Assembly (NCBI GenBank): GCA_902493795.1
Contig: CABUQZ010000007.1
Span: forward strand, 1-64,000
Direction of reading: 5' to 3'
Source: an uncultured Clostridium sp.
GTDB taxonomy: Bacteria; Bacillota_I; Bacilli_A; RF39; UBA660
DNA: 64,000 bases
Position 1 is the first letter of the stretch, and each line of letters starts with the position of its first letter. Below, one piece after another: positions 25,581 to 33,807 of this stretch. The notes under the pieces are model-generated. The model worked only from the letters and a program-made list of their open reading frames with translations. It searched no databases and was not told the DNA's origin. A program made the position numbers and the translations under genes.

Positions 25581-26894
25581 ATGAAAGAAATAATAAAATA
25601 CTTTATAAAGATGTTATTATCTACATTTGGAGTATTATTGCTTATCGATTTAGCGATACTTAGTTTTGGAATAACTTTATTTAACTTTAAATATGGAACA
25701 GAAGCAATTCTAGAAACAATAATGCTTGCAATTATTTTGATAGTACTTAAAAAGTCAAATAATCTAAATATACTTGTAAAAAAGAAAGAAAAAACACTTC
25801 CTTCACTAAAATATGGTGGAATTCTATTATTAATTATTGCAATACTATTTTTATCAAATGTTGAGGGTGCAGTTGGTGCAAGACCAGGAAATATACTTAA
25901 TTTAATATTATATTGTATATTAATTGGTATCTCAGAAGAATTATTATGTAGAGGATGGATTCAAAATAGTTTTCTAAAACGTTTTGGTAAATCAGAAAAA
26001 GGAGCTTTTTTATCTATATTATTTGCTTCTTTAGTATTTGGGTTTATTCATATTACTAATGTTTTTGCAGGTAATACTATTCTAGAAACAGTAGCTCAGA
26101 TCTTGCAAACAACAAGTTTGGGTTTCCTACTAGGTATGATTTACTATAAATCAGGTAATATTTGGACACCAATAATTTTGCATGCAACATATGACTTTGC
26201 CATAATGACAGCAGAAGTGGGAGCTTTTAAAGATTGTGTAATACTAGATGATCCAACATTTTCATCCACACTAGCAACATTTTATTCAACTTTAATTTTA
26301 ATTTTATTGTATATAGTACAAGGACTAAAAGTATTTAAATGGGATGAAGAAAACAAAGTAAGAAATAGAAAATATAACATTGCATTAGTTGTTTTATTTA
26401 TGGCTACATACATTCCAATAGGTGATAGCAAGAGTGTAAGAGTATGCTATAACTATGAAAGTAAGAAAATAAATGAAGACTATGAAATATCATACATATA
26501 TAAAGATAAATATTCGTTTACTGATGAAAATAATAATACTATAACTTTAAATGTTGATGATGAAAATAAACTAACGATAAAAAATGAAACGACAAATGAA
26601 AGTACAACAATAGAATATATATCAAGTTATAAAGTAATAAAAAAAGATAACAATTATAAAATATTAATGGAGCAAAACGATGGTACTTCAACAAAGCTAT
26701 TATATCTAGAATCAAATTTAAATGAAATAAACAATTTAAATGAAAACATAAAAAAACTAGATGCCCCATACGCAGTGGAGTTAGGATATATTGAAACATT
26801 AGAAAGTAATGAACAATATTTTATAATAAGAACAGATTTAAATGATATATTTATTATTGAGGATGATAAAAATATTTATTTACTAAAAAGATAG
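25581..26894 (+). CDS. CPBP-family intramembrane protease with extra C-terminal domain
   Basis: 437 residues. Residues 1-265 are membrane helices of the CPBP/CAAX protease type: SEELLCRGW (the EExxxR motif), FGFIHI and LHATYDFA (the two further His motifs). These enzymes process prenylated or bacteriocin-like substrates or serve self-immunity. After a final helix (about 270-285) come some 150 residues of Asn/Lys/Glu-rich strand-forming sequence that is not part of the family. AGGAG precedes the ATG; TATAAT at 25554-25559. Substrate unknown. Confidence 0.82.
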   Translation: MKEIIKYFIKMLLSTFGVLLLIDLAILSFGITLFNFKYGTEAILETIMLAIILIVLKKSNNLNILVKKKEKTLPSLKYGGILLLIIAILFLSNVEGAVGARPGNILNLILYCILIGISEELLCRGWIQNSFLKRFGKSEKGAFLSILFASLVFGFIHITNVFAGNTILETVAQILQTTSLGFLLGMIYYKSGNIWTPIILHATYDFAIMTAEVGAFKDCVILDDPTFSSTLATFYSTLILILLYIVQGLKVFKWDEENKVRNRKYNIALVVLFMATYIPIGDSKSVRVCYNYESKKINEDYEISYIYKDKYSFTDENNNTITLNVDDENKLTIKNETTNESTTIEYISSYKVIKKDNNYKILMEQNDGTSTKLLYLESNLNEINNLNENIKKLDAPYAVELGYIETLESNEQYFIIRTDLNDIFIIEDDKNIYLLKR

Positions 26895-26905
26895 TAAGAC
26901 AAAAT

Positions 26906-26941
26906 AAAAATGCTTAAATTAAATTAAATTAAGCATTTTTT
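26906..26941 (+). terminator. Bidirectional terminator
   Basis: AAAAATGCTTAA / TTAAGCATTTTT, 12 bp, A run before and T run after. Serves both the CPBP gene and the converging PBP gene. Confidence 0.85.
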
Positions 26942-26948
26942 ATTTTTA

Positions 26949-29813
26949 TTATGGAGTTTCTGGCTCAACTGGTTCTTGAACAGGAGGTGGAGAATTATCT
27001 ACAATTGTTACCTTCCTTGTTAAAGTTCTATCGTAACTAGTTCCATATGTTAATCGATAAGTAATTGTATATTCATTAGCTGAATCAGTACTTATATTTG
27101 CTATATTATTACCATTATTATCTTTTATCGTTACTGTAACATTAGGAGTAACAGCAACTCCATCTTTAGTTAATGATACATCTTTTGCGCTAGGATTTAA
27201 ATCAACAGCGTTAAGACTATCACCAACATTATATGTTGTAGTGCTATTTGCATTTAAATAAGCTTCATATTTTGAATTATCTTTATATTCTATTTTATCA
27301 GTAGCACCTAAGCTATCAACAGTAGATACATTTTGGTATCCAGCTGATACTCTATAAACACCATTAGGATCAGCAACATTTTTAATTGTAAATTTATTAT
27401 CAGTAGTAAATCCTAAATAAACGCTTCCTTTGAATATCTTATATCCTAAAGCTCCATAAGAACCTGATAAATCTTCTTCAGGATTAGGTATACGATTCCA
27501 TGTTAATGTAACTACTTTAGTGTTTTCATCATAACTTGCTTTAAAGTTAGTAACATCTGGAAGTTTTTGGTAAGCAGCAGATACTTCTTTTGGTTCAGTT
27601 CCTTTAGCAAACCATTCATATACTATTTTATTTGATGGAGTGTATTGACTAGGTAGTTTTAATGGTTTATTTACATCATCAGAAATTTCAACTCCAACTT
27701 TTATAACTGAATTAGGAACTGCAAAGTCTTGACCATTCTTTTTGAAAATCTTGCTTCCTAAAGCATTGAATAAGTTCTTTCTGTTTCTAAGAGCAGCAGA
27801 TGTATTAGACCAATATTTTGAACTTATTGGTTCATATCCATACCATAATGATATAACTGTTTCAGGGTCATAACCAATAATCCATGCATCGTTTATTGCA
27901 TCATCACCTAAGTGATATTTATATTTTGTAGCAGCAGTATAGTTTGTTGTACCAGTTTTAGCAGCAACGTTAACACCTTGAACTTTACCAGCACCACTTA
28001 ATCCGTTAGTTACAGCAGTTTTTAAGCAATCTGTAATCATAAAAGCAGTTGATGTTTTCATAACCCTAGTTCTAGTTGCGTCGGCAACAACAATTTCACC
28101 AGTATCTCTAAATTCAATTTTAGAAATTGTGTATGGTTCAATATATTCTCCGCCATTAGCAAACGCTGCATAAGCACCAGCCATTTCTAGTGGATTAGAT
28201 CCATTAAATGATCCAATAGAGTAGGCTTCATGTAAATATTTTGATTCTTCAGAATCCTTTTCAAGAGTAATTCCAAGGGACTTAACAAAGTTATAAATAA
28301 ACTTATTATCTACTTGTTGGAAAGCTTTCAAGGCAGGAACATTTCTTGACTGAGCAAGAGCAGTTCTAAGAGTAATTATTCCCATATGACCTCTATCTGA
28401 GTTTCTTATTTCCTGTCCTGTACTATAGTAGTACCTTGAGTCATCAAATAGTTTAGCAGTTGACCATCCTAGTGACTCCATACCAGGAGCGTAATCAAAT
28501 ATTGGCTTAGCAGTAGATCCTATCTGACGTTTTGTCTGTGTTGCATAGTTAAACTTCATATTACCTGTTTGGTTACGTCCTGCTCCAATTGCAGTAATTT
28601 TTCCTGTTTTAGCTTCAACTACAGCAATACCAGCTTGAACTTCAGGATTATCCCACTTGTATGTCTTACCACTCATAATATCATCTACTACAGTTTGATA
28701 AGCTGGATTCATATTAGTGTATATCTTCATTGATGTAGTATGTGGGTTTGCACCATACTTCTTTTGAGCCTCTTCAACTACTGTGTTTAAATAAGACCAA
28801 TATTTTTGAGTCTCTTTTTGTGGATGAAGTAAAGAAGTAACTGGAACTCTTTTTACAATTTCAAGTTCTTCTTTAGTAATATATCCATGTTTATACATTA
28901 AATTAAGTACTGTTGCACGTCTTTCTTCGGCAGCTTCAGGATGCTTAAATGGATCGTATGTATTAGGAGCTTGGAACATTCCAATAAGTGTTGCTGATTC
29001 TGCAATATTTAATTGATATGCATGTTTATTAAAATATTCCATACTAGCTTGCTCAATTCCATAAGCATTATTTCCTAAAAAGTGGTTGTTTAAATAAAAT
29101 TCAATAATTTCTTGCTTAGAGTATTTATTCTCTATTTTAAATACAGCCATATAAATATCAGTAAATTTACGACTAATTCCTGCAAACCCTTCAGTTACAT
29201 CAGCTTTATCAGCGTTGTAACTGTTTTTTGCAACCTGCATTGTTAGTGTTGAAGCACCACCGGCATCTCTTTTACCTAAAGCCTGTTTAAGTGAGGCAAC
29301 TAAAAATCTAGGAGCATCAAAACCATTATGTTGGAAAAATCTTGAGTCCTCAGTTGCAATTAACGCATCAACAAGAGACTCATTTAATTGCTCATATTTA
29401 ATAATCTCACGTTTTTGAGTACCAAGTTCTGCAATTTCAGCTCCAGTACTATCGTAAATAATAGTTGTCTGTGTCATTGTAAGTATATCTTCATTAAATT
29501 CAGGAGCATTTTTAACTATGTAATTTAAAAACCAAGCAACACCACCAACTCCTGCAATAGCACAAAGTAAAATAAAAATTGCAATACAGTTAAGAGTTAT
29601 TCTAACCCATTTCTTTTTTTTCTTATTCTCAAGTACTTTAGAAATCCAAATGATAAATAAAATTCCTAAAATTAGAATCAAAGTGAATAAAAAATTCATA
29701 AATATTAAACCCAAAACTAAAGTAATAACTAAAAATATTCCAAGTAGTTTAACATTAGGTTTTAAATGAATTTTTGTATTAATCGTATTTTTCTTTTTCT
29801 TAGTCTTTGCCAT
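26949..29813 (-). CDS. ponA: Class A penicillin-binding protein (PBP1A-like)
   Basis: 954 residues. A basic head, membrane helices between 25 and 100, then a GT51 transglycosylase domain with ATEDSRFFQHNG and GGASTLTMQVAKN, then a transpeptidase with STAK (SxxK), SRN and KTGTT. The C-terminal part adds a fibronectin-III-like domain (LPDVTNFKASYD...LTWNRI), an Ig-like domain and a Pro-rich tail. Polymerises and cross-links peptidoglycan outside the membrane. It overlaps recU by 14 bases, the conserved recU-pbp pair of Firmicutes, and uses an AGGAGG inside recU. Confidence 0.94.
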   Translation of the reverse strand: MAKTKKKKNTINTKIHLKPNVKLLGIFLVITLVLGLIFMNFLFTLILILGILFIIWISKVLENKKKKKWVRITLNCIAIFILLCAIAGVGGVAWFLNYIVKNAPEFNEDILTMTQTTIIYDSTGAEIAELGTQKREIIKYEQLNESLVDALIATEDSRFFQHNGFDAPRFLVASLKQALGKRDAGGASTLTMQVAKNSYNADKADVTEGFAGISRKFTDIYMAVFKIENKYSKQEIIEFYLNNHFLGNNAYGIEQASMEYFNKHAYQLNIAESATLIGMFQAPNTYDPFKHPEAAEERRATVLNLMYKHGYITKEELEIVKRVPVTSLLHPQKETQKYWSYLNTVVEEAQKKYGANPHTTSMKIYTNMNPAYQTVVDDIMSGKTYKWDNPEVQAGIAVVEAKTGKITAIGAGRNQTGNMKFNYATQTKRQIGSTAKPIFDYAPGMESLGWSTAKLFDDSRYYYSTGQEIRNSDRGHMGIITLRTALAQSRNVPALKAFQQVDNKFIYNFVKSLGITLEKDSEESKYLHEAYSIGSFNGSNPLEMAGAYAAFANGGEYIEPYTISKIEFRDTGEIVVADATRTRVMKTSTAFMITDCLKTAVTNGLSGAGKVQGVNVAAKTGTTNYTAATKYKYHLGDDAINDAWIIGYDPETVISLWYGYEPISSKYWSNTSAALRNRKNLFNALGSKIFKKNGQDFAVPNSVIKVGVEISDDVNKPLKLPSQYTPSNKIVYEWFAKGTEPKEVSAAYQKLPDVTNFKASYDENTKVVTLTWNRIPNPEEDLSGSYGALGYKIFKGSVYLGFTTDNKFTIKNVADPNGVYRVSAGYQNVSTVDSLGATDKIEYKDNSKYEAYLNANSTTTYNVGDSLNAVDLNPSAKDVSLTKDGVAVTPNVTVTIKDNNGNNIANISTDSANEYTITYRLTYGTSYDRTLTRKVTIVDNSPPPVQEPVEPETP

Positions 29814-30378
29814 TTTTTCCTCCTAAGATATTATCAATAATTTTTAAATAGTCCAGTCTAGGATTATATGATATATCTACCAAATATCCTTTTTTTTCAA
29901 AATATTCATATGGAATAGATTTTCTATCATTTTCTTTTAAAAAACTTATTAAATCTTCTCCCATTAATATGTAATTCTTATCAAGATGAACAAATCTAAC
30001 AATTAAAAATCCTATTCCACCATTTTCTACTACATGTTTGATATGAAGTATTTGATGTTTATGTATATTAGCAAGTGGAAAAGATGTTTTATTAGTCGTT
30101 TCTTTTGCTTCAAAATCAATATATAAGCCCCTATAAAGCCCATTATAATCAGTAGTAGATGGCTCTTTAAAAAAAGCTTCTTTAATCGTCATACTATTAT
30201 TTTTATAATCAACTTTAGTAACCTGTATAGGAGTAGGTTTTTTATAAATATATGCAATACCTTTATCAATATAATATTGATTAGTTATATTTATATCTTC
30301 CTCTAAACCCATACCTCTATTATCGAATCTTATATAGTTATCACTGTTGTATCTTTTAATCCCTTTTGGGTAGTTCAC
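29800..30378 (-). CDS. recU: Holliday junction resolvase RecU
   Basis: 192 residues from the GTG at 30378, spaced 4 bases from GGTGAT; the GTG at 30387 overlaps that site. The endonuclease core has SNRGMGLE-type FDNRGMGLEEDIN, KKPTPIQV, STTDYNGLYRG and the catalytic IDFEAKET. Resolves Holliday junctions in the cytoplasm with RuvAB and RecA. Its gene overlaps the PBP gene downstream. It diverges from gpsB, and the intervening 160 bases carry both promoters. Confidence 0.93.
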   Translation of the reverse strand: MNYPKGIKRYNSDNYIRFDNRGMGLEEDINITNQYYIDKGIAYIYKKPTPIQVTKVDYKNNSMTIKEAFFKEPSTTDYNGLYRGLYIDFEAKETTNKTSFPLANIHKHQILHIKHVVENGGIGFLIVRFVHLDKNYILMGEDLISFLKENDRKSIPYEYFEKKGYLVDISYNPRLDYLKIIDNILGGKNGKD

Positions 30379-30485
30379 TAAAATCACCTAGATATTTCTA
30401 CATATCTTTAATAATTATACTATACATATTTATATTTTTCTATAATATTTAATCATATTTCATATTATTTTTCATATTGTTATAT

Positions 30486-30514
30486 TTGACAAACAAGCGA
30501 TTTTATATGATAAT
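30486..30514 (+). promoter_or_regulatory. SigA promoter of gpsB (and probably rnpB)
   Basis: TTGACA, 17-base spacer, GATAAT at 30509-30514; leader of about 20 bases to GGTGAT and the ATG. No separate rnpB promoter is evident. Confidence 0.7.
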
Positions 30515-30541
30515 ATAAAGAGTAAGGGATTGGTGATATAG

Positions 30542-30886
30542 ATGTATCAAGAACAATTCAATTTATCTCCTAAAGATATTTTAGAAAAAGAATTTAAAAT
30601 AGACACAAGAGGGTATAGATTAAAAGAAGTAGATCAATATCTAGACCTTATAATTAGTGATTATGAACAATTCTTTAAAATATTGAAAGATAAGGATAAA
30701 GAAAAAGAGGAGTTACTTAATGAGATAATGTCTTTAAAGCAAGAAAACAGAAATTTGAAGACTAGTCTAGAGATTGCTAAATCAGCAGATGATGATGGTA
30801 ATGATTCAGGAAAGACAGTATCAAATGTTGATATTATGAAAAGATTATCTCAACTTGAAAAAATAGTTTACGGAAAAGATGAATAA
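30542..30886 (+). CDS. gpsB: Cell-division protein GpsB
   Basis: 114 residues, the standard size. The DivIVA-like N-terminal domain has LSPKDILEKEFKIDTRGYRLKEVDQYLD, with the membrane-facing turn, followed by a coiled coil to about 80, an acidic Ser/Asp linker and the GpsB C-terminal helix VDIMKRLSQLEKIVYGK. GpsB coordinates class A PBPs between septum and side wall; a class A PBP gene lies divergently next door. Its stop codon is the first part of the RNase P RNA stem. Confidence 0.93.
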   Translation: MYQEQFNLSPKDILEKEFKIDTRGYRLKEVDQYLDLIISDYEQFFKILKDKDKEKEELLNEIMSLKQENRNLKTSLEIAKSADDDGNDSGKTVSNVDIMKRLSQLEKIVYGKDE

Positions 30887-31241
30887 TACTTAGGGCAAAC
30901 GCTATATATGAGTATATAGAGGAAAGTCCATGCTCACAGAGTCTGAAATGACTCTAGTGTTCGTGCTAAGGGAGAAAGTAACCTTAGGTAGCAAATTAGC
31001 TTTTGCTAACGGCGACGAATTAATCTAAGTCTTTGATATGATTATAGTAGTCATAAAGTGTCAAAGTGACGAATAAACTGGAAACAGTGGAAGTGGAACG
31101 CGATAAACCCCGCGAGTGAGAAACTCAAATATTGGTAGAGGAGCTCTAACAAAGGAATTTTAACAGAGTTAGGGACTAGGTAACTAGTAGATAAATGTTT
31201 GCCACCTAGTAATAGGTACAGAACATGGCTTATTAAGTATT
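30885..31241 (+). ncRNA. rnpB: RNase P RNA
   Basis: About 357 nt. AATACTT at 30885 pairs with AAGTATT at 31235-31241 (P1). GAGGAAAGTCC at 30919 followed by ATGCTC is the universal 5' P4 region, and ACAGAACATGGCTTA near the 3' end is its partner. The internal GGAAACAGTG and GTGGAACGCGATAAACCCC segments also fit bacterial RNase P. A U-rich tract follows P1. The gene sits directly behind gpsB and ahead of the RodZ-like gene. Ends are placed from P1 and may be off by a few bases. Confidence 0.93.
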
Positions 31242-31269
31242 ATTTTTATTTATTTTAATAGAGGTGTTT

Positions 31270-31776
31270 ATGAAAGAGCTTGGTGAATATTTAAAAGAAA
31301 CAAGAATAAACAACGGTGTAAGTATTGACGAAGCTGCACAAGACTTAAATATAGATGATTTTTTATTAGAAAGTATTGAAGATGGAAACACAAGAACATT
31401 TAAAGATGTTTTATCGATGAAAGAAAAAATTAAAAGTTATGCTAAATATTTAGGGTTAAAGCCTGAAGAAGTAATAGATGAATTTAATGATTATTTATTT
31501 GAAAAGACATCAAAAATTTCTTTGCAGGACATACTTGATGCAGAAAAAAATGCTAATAAGAATAATGGTACAGAAAGAAAAAAGATATCATCACCATATA
31601 CTATTATAAAACCTAGTAAAAAAGACAGAAAAAGCATATTGATTTTAATTGGTATGATTCTACTTTTGATGTTATTTGTTATATTAGTCTTTAATATAAT
31701 AAGACCAAAGAAAAATACAATTACTAAAGAATTAAAATATAAGTTAGAAGGTGAAAAATATGAACTTACCGAATAA
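31270..31776 (+). CDS. rodZ: RodZ-like helix-turn-helix membrane protein
   Basis: 168 residues. An HTH_25 domain at 1-75 (LGEYLKETRINNGVSIDEAAQDLNI), a basic linker, and one membrane helix (about 120-143), with only a short exported tail; full RodZ has a larger outer domain. RodZ links MreB filaments to the membrane and helps set rod shape. The start is the ATG at 31270 with AGAGGTG ahead, and the gene overlaps pgsA by 17 bases, as in Bacillus (ymfM-pgsA). Confidence 0.82.
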   Translation: MKELGEYLKETRINNGVSIDEAAQDLNIDDFLLESIEDGNTRTFKDVLSMKEKIKSYAKYLGLKPEEVIDEFNDYLFEKTSKISLQDILDAEKNANKNNGTERKKISSPYTIIKPSKKDRKSILILIGMILLLMLFVILVFNIIRPKKNTITKELKYKLEGEKYELTE

Positions 31777-32362
31777 ATTAACAATCGCAAGATTGATTTT
31801 GTCGCTAATCATAATAGTTATATTATGTCTTCCATTTCATCGTTTTGGAATAGATATTCCAGAAGGACCTGTAATCGAAGGTATAGCATTAAAATGGGAA
31901 TTTATTGTTTCTGGTGCTATTTTTATAATTGCTAGCCTAACAGATTTCCTTGACGGACATATTGCAAGATCAAGAGGACTTGTTACAAACACAGGTAAAA
32001 TGTTAGATGCAATTGCAGATAAAGTGCTTGTTAATTCTGTACTAATCATTTTAGCAGCAAAAGGAGAAATAAACGCTGTAATACCGGTAGTAATCGTAGT
32101 ACGTGATATCATTGTTAACGCTATAAAGATGGAAGCAGCTAGCAAAGGAAAAGTAGTAGCAGCAATTGGAAGTGGAAAAATTAAAACAGCTACTTTAATG
32201 ATTGGAACTATTTTAGTATTCTTTGGTAATATGCCATTTGAAATGTGGGGATTTAATGTAGCAGAGTTCTTCTTATGGTTCGCTACAATAATGTCAATTA
32301 TATCAATGATTCAATATTATAATATAAATAAAAAATTAATAATTGATGAAAATAGTAAGTAG
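31760..32362 (+). CDS. pgsA: CDP-diacylglycerol-glycerol-3-phosphate 3-phosphatidyltransferase
   Basis: 200 residues, multi-helix membrane enzyme making phosphatidylglycerol phosphate. The CDP-alcohol phosphotransferase signature D-x2-D-G-x2-A-R-x8-G-x3-D-x3-D is complete (DFLDGHIARSRGL...GKMLDAIAD). N-terminal NLPNKLTIARLILS is typical of PgsA. Start at the ATG 31760 behind AAGGTG within the rodZ-like gene. Followed by a terminator and recA, the standard Firmicutes order. Confidence 0.95.
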   Translation: MNLPNKLTIARLILSLIIIVILCLPFHRFGIDIPEGPVIEGIALKWEFIVSGAIFIIASLTDFLDGHIARSRGLVTNTGKMLDAIADKVLVNSVLIILAAKGEINAVIPVVIVVRDIIVNAIKMEAASKGKVVAAIGSGKIKTATLMIGTILVFFGNMPFEMWGFNVAEFFLWFATIMSIISMIQYYNINKKLIIDENSK

Positions 32363-32370
32363 TAAAAAAT

Positions 32371-32398
32371 GAATTTCTGTATAGAAGTTCTTTTTTTT
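32371..32398 (+). terminator. Intrinsic terminator of the gpsB-rnpB-rodZ-pgsA run
   Basis: GAATTTCT / AGAAGTTC stem (one G-U), 4-base loop, eight T. Confidence 0.85.
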
Positions 32399-32427
32399 AG
32401 CATAAAAATACGTAAAAAACACATAAT

Positions 32428-32441
32428 CAAACAAATGTTCT
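32428..32441 (+). promoter_or_regulatory. Candidate LexA (DinR) box of recA
   Basis: CAAACAAATGTTCT fits CGAACRNRYGTTYC with mismatches at position 2 and the last base. It lies 9 bases before the -35 of recA. Confidence 0.55.
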
Positions 32442-32449
32442 AAAAAGTA

Positions 32450-32478
32450 TTGATTTTTTGATTTTTATAGTGTATCAT
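32450..32478 (+). promoter_or_regulatory. SigA promoter of recA
   Basis: TTGATT, 17-base spacer, TATCAT at 32473-32478; GGAGG precedes the ATG at 32514. Confidence 0.7.
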
Positions 32479-32513
32479 TAATTCATAAGTAAATATGTGG
32501 AGGAAATATTAAT

Positions 32514-33530
32514 ATGGCAAATATAGATAAGGACAAGGCTTTAGAACAAGTATTGAGTGAAATAGAAAAACAATTCGGAAAAGGTTCTATAATGCGTCTT
32601 GGTGAAAGTAAGCACATGGAAGTAGATACTTGCTCAAGTGGATCTTTATCACTTGATATAGCATTAGGTGTTGGAGGATATCCAAAAGGAAGAATTATAG
32701 AAATATATGGACCAGAATCAAGTGGTAAAACTACTTTTGCATTGCATGCTATTGCTGAAGTTCAAAAAACTGGAGGAAGAGCAGCATTTATTGATGCAGA
32801 ACACGCTCTTGACCCTTCTTATGCTAAAAATTTAGGTGTTAATATAAATGAATTATTGCTTTCTCAACCTGATACTGGAGAACAGGCATTAGAAATATGT
32901 GAAGCATTAGTAAAAAGTGAAGCAGTTAGTATAATAGTTATAGACTCAGTTGCAGCTTTAGTACCACAAGCAGAAATAGATGGAGAAATGGGAGATGCTC
33001 ATGTAGGACTTCAAGCAAGATTAATGAGCCAAGCTCTAAGAAAACTATCAGGTGCTATAAGTAAAACAAAGACAATATGTATTTTTATAAATCAATTAAG
33101 AGAAAAAGTAGGGGTAATGTTTGGAAACCCAGAAACAACTCCAGGTGGACGTGCCCTAAAGTTTTATTCAACAATAAGACTTGAAGTAAGAAGAAGTGAA
33201 CAAATTAAAGTTGGTGATTCTATTACAGGAAGCAAAACTAATATTAAAGTAGTAAAAAACAAAGTAGCACCACCATTTAAAACAGCAGTAGTAGATATAA
33301 TGTATGGAGAAGGTGTATCTAAAGAAGGAGAACTAATAGAACTTGCTGCAAATGCAGGAATAATCGAAAAGAGTGGTGCTTGGTTTTCTTATAATGGTGA
33401 AAAAATAGGTCAAGGAAAAGAAAATGTTAAACTTCTTTTGAAAGAAAACAAAGATCTATGTAAAGAACTTGAAGAAAAGACAAGAGATTACTATGGAATA
33501 GGTAATACTAAAAAGACTAAAGAAAAATAA
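32514..33530 (+). CDS. recA: Recombinase RecA
   Basis: 338 residues. Walker A is GPESSGKTT, followed by the conserved FIDAEHALDP, QPDTGEQALEI, Walker B VIDSVAALVP, the L1/L2 loops (GDAHVGLQARLMSQALRK; FINQLREKVGVMFGNPETTPGG) and VVKNKVAPPF. Mediates strand exchange and LexA/repressor autocleavage. A candidate LexA box and a promoter precede it. The S24-type repressor of the prophage at 61 kb would be a natural co-protease target. Confidence 0.98.
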   Translation: MANIDKDKALEQVLSEIEKQFGKGSIMRLGESKHMEVDTCSSGSLSLDIALGVGGYPKGRIIEIYGPESSGKTTFALHAIAEVQKTGGRAAFIDAEHALDPSYAKNLGVNINELLLSQPDTGEQALEICEALVKSEAVSIIVIDSVAALVPQAEIDGEMGDAHVGLQARLMSQALRKLSGAISKTKTICIFINQLREKVGVMFGNPETTPGGRALKFYSTIRLEVRRSEQIKVGDSITGSKTNIKVVKNKVAPPFKTAVVDIMYGEGVSKEGELIELAANAGIIEKSGAWFSYNGEKIGQGKENVKLLLKENKDLCKELEEKTRDYYGIGNTKKTKEK

Positions 33531-33535
33531 TATAT

Positions 33536-33566
33536 AAGATATAGCGAAAGTTATATCTTTTTGTTT
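33536..33566 (+). terminator. Intrinsic terminator of recA
   Basis: AAGATATA / TATATCTT stem with an 8-base loop and a TTTTTGTTTT tail. Confidence 0.8.
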
Positions 33567-33709
33567 TATAAAAATATTTATATATAAGAAAATTACTAAG
33601 TAATAATTTAGGTAAAATAAATAGCTGTAACTATTAAGAAAAAACAAACTGATGGTATCAAAAACGATAAAAAAAACTTAATTTTTAATCTTTAGTTTTA
33701 TAAAAAAAA

Positions 33710-33738
33710 TTGACATTGTTTATTAAAGCACCTAAAAT
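33710..33738 (+). promoter_or_regulatory. SigA promoter of rny
   Basis: TTGACA, 17-base spacer, TAAAAT at 33733-33738. The leader is about 60 bases, long for this genome. Confidence 0.75.
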
Positions 33739-33807
33739 AGAATTAGTGATATTAATTATATTTATATAATAAATTTAATAATGTGACTAAGAAAATGGAG
33801 GAAGAAT

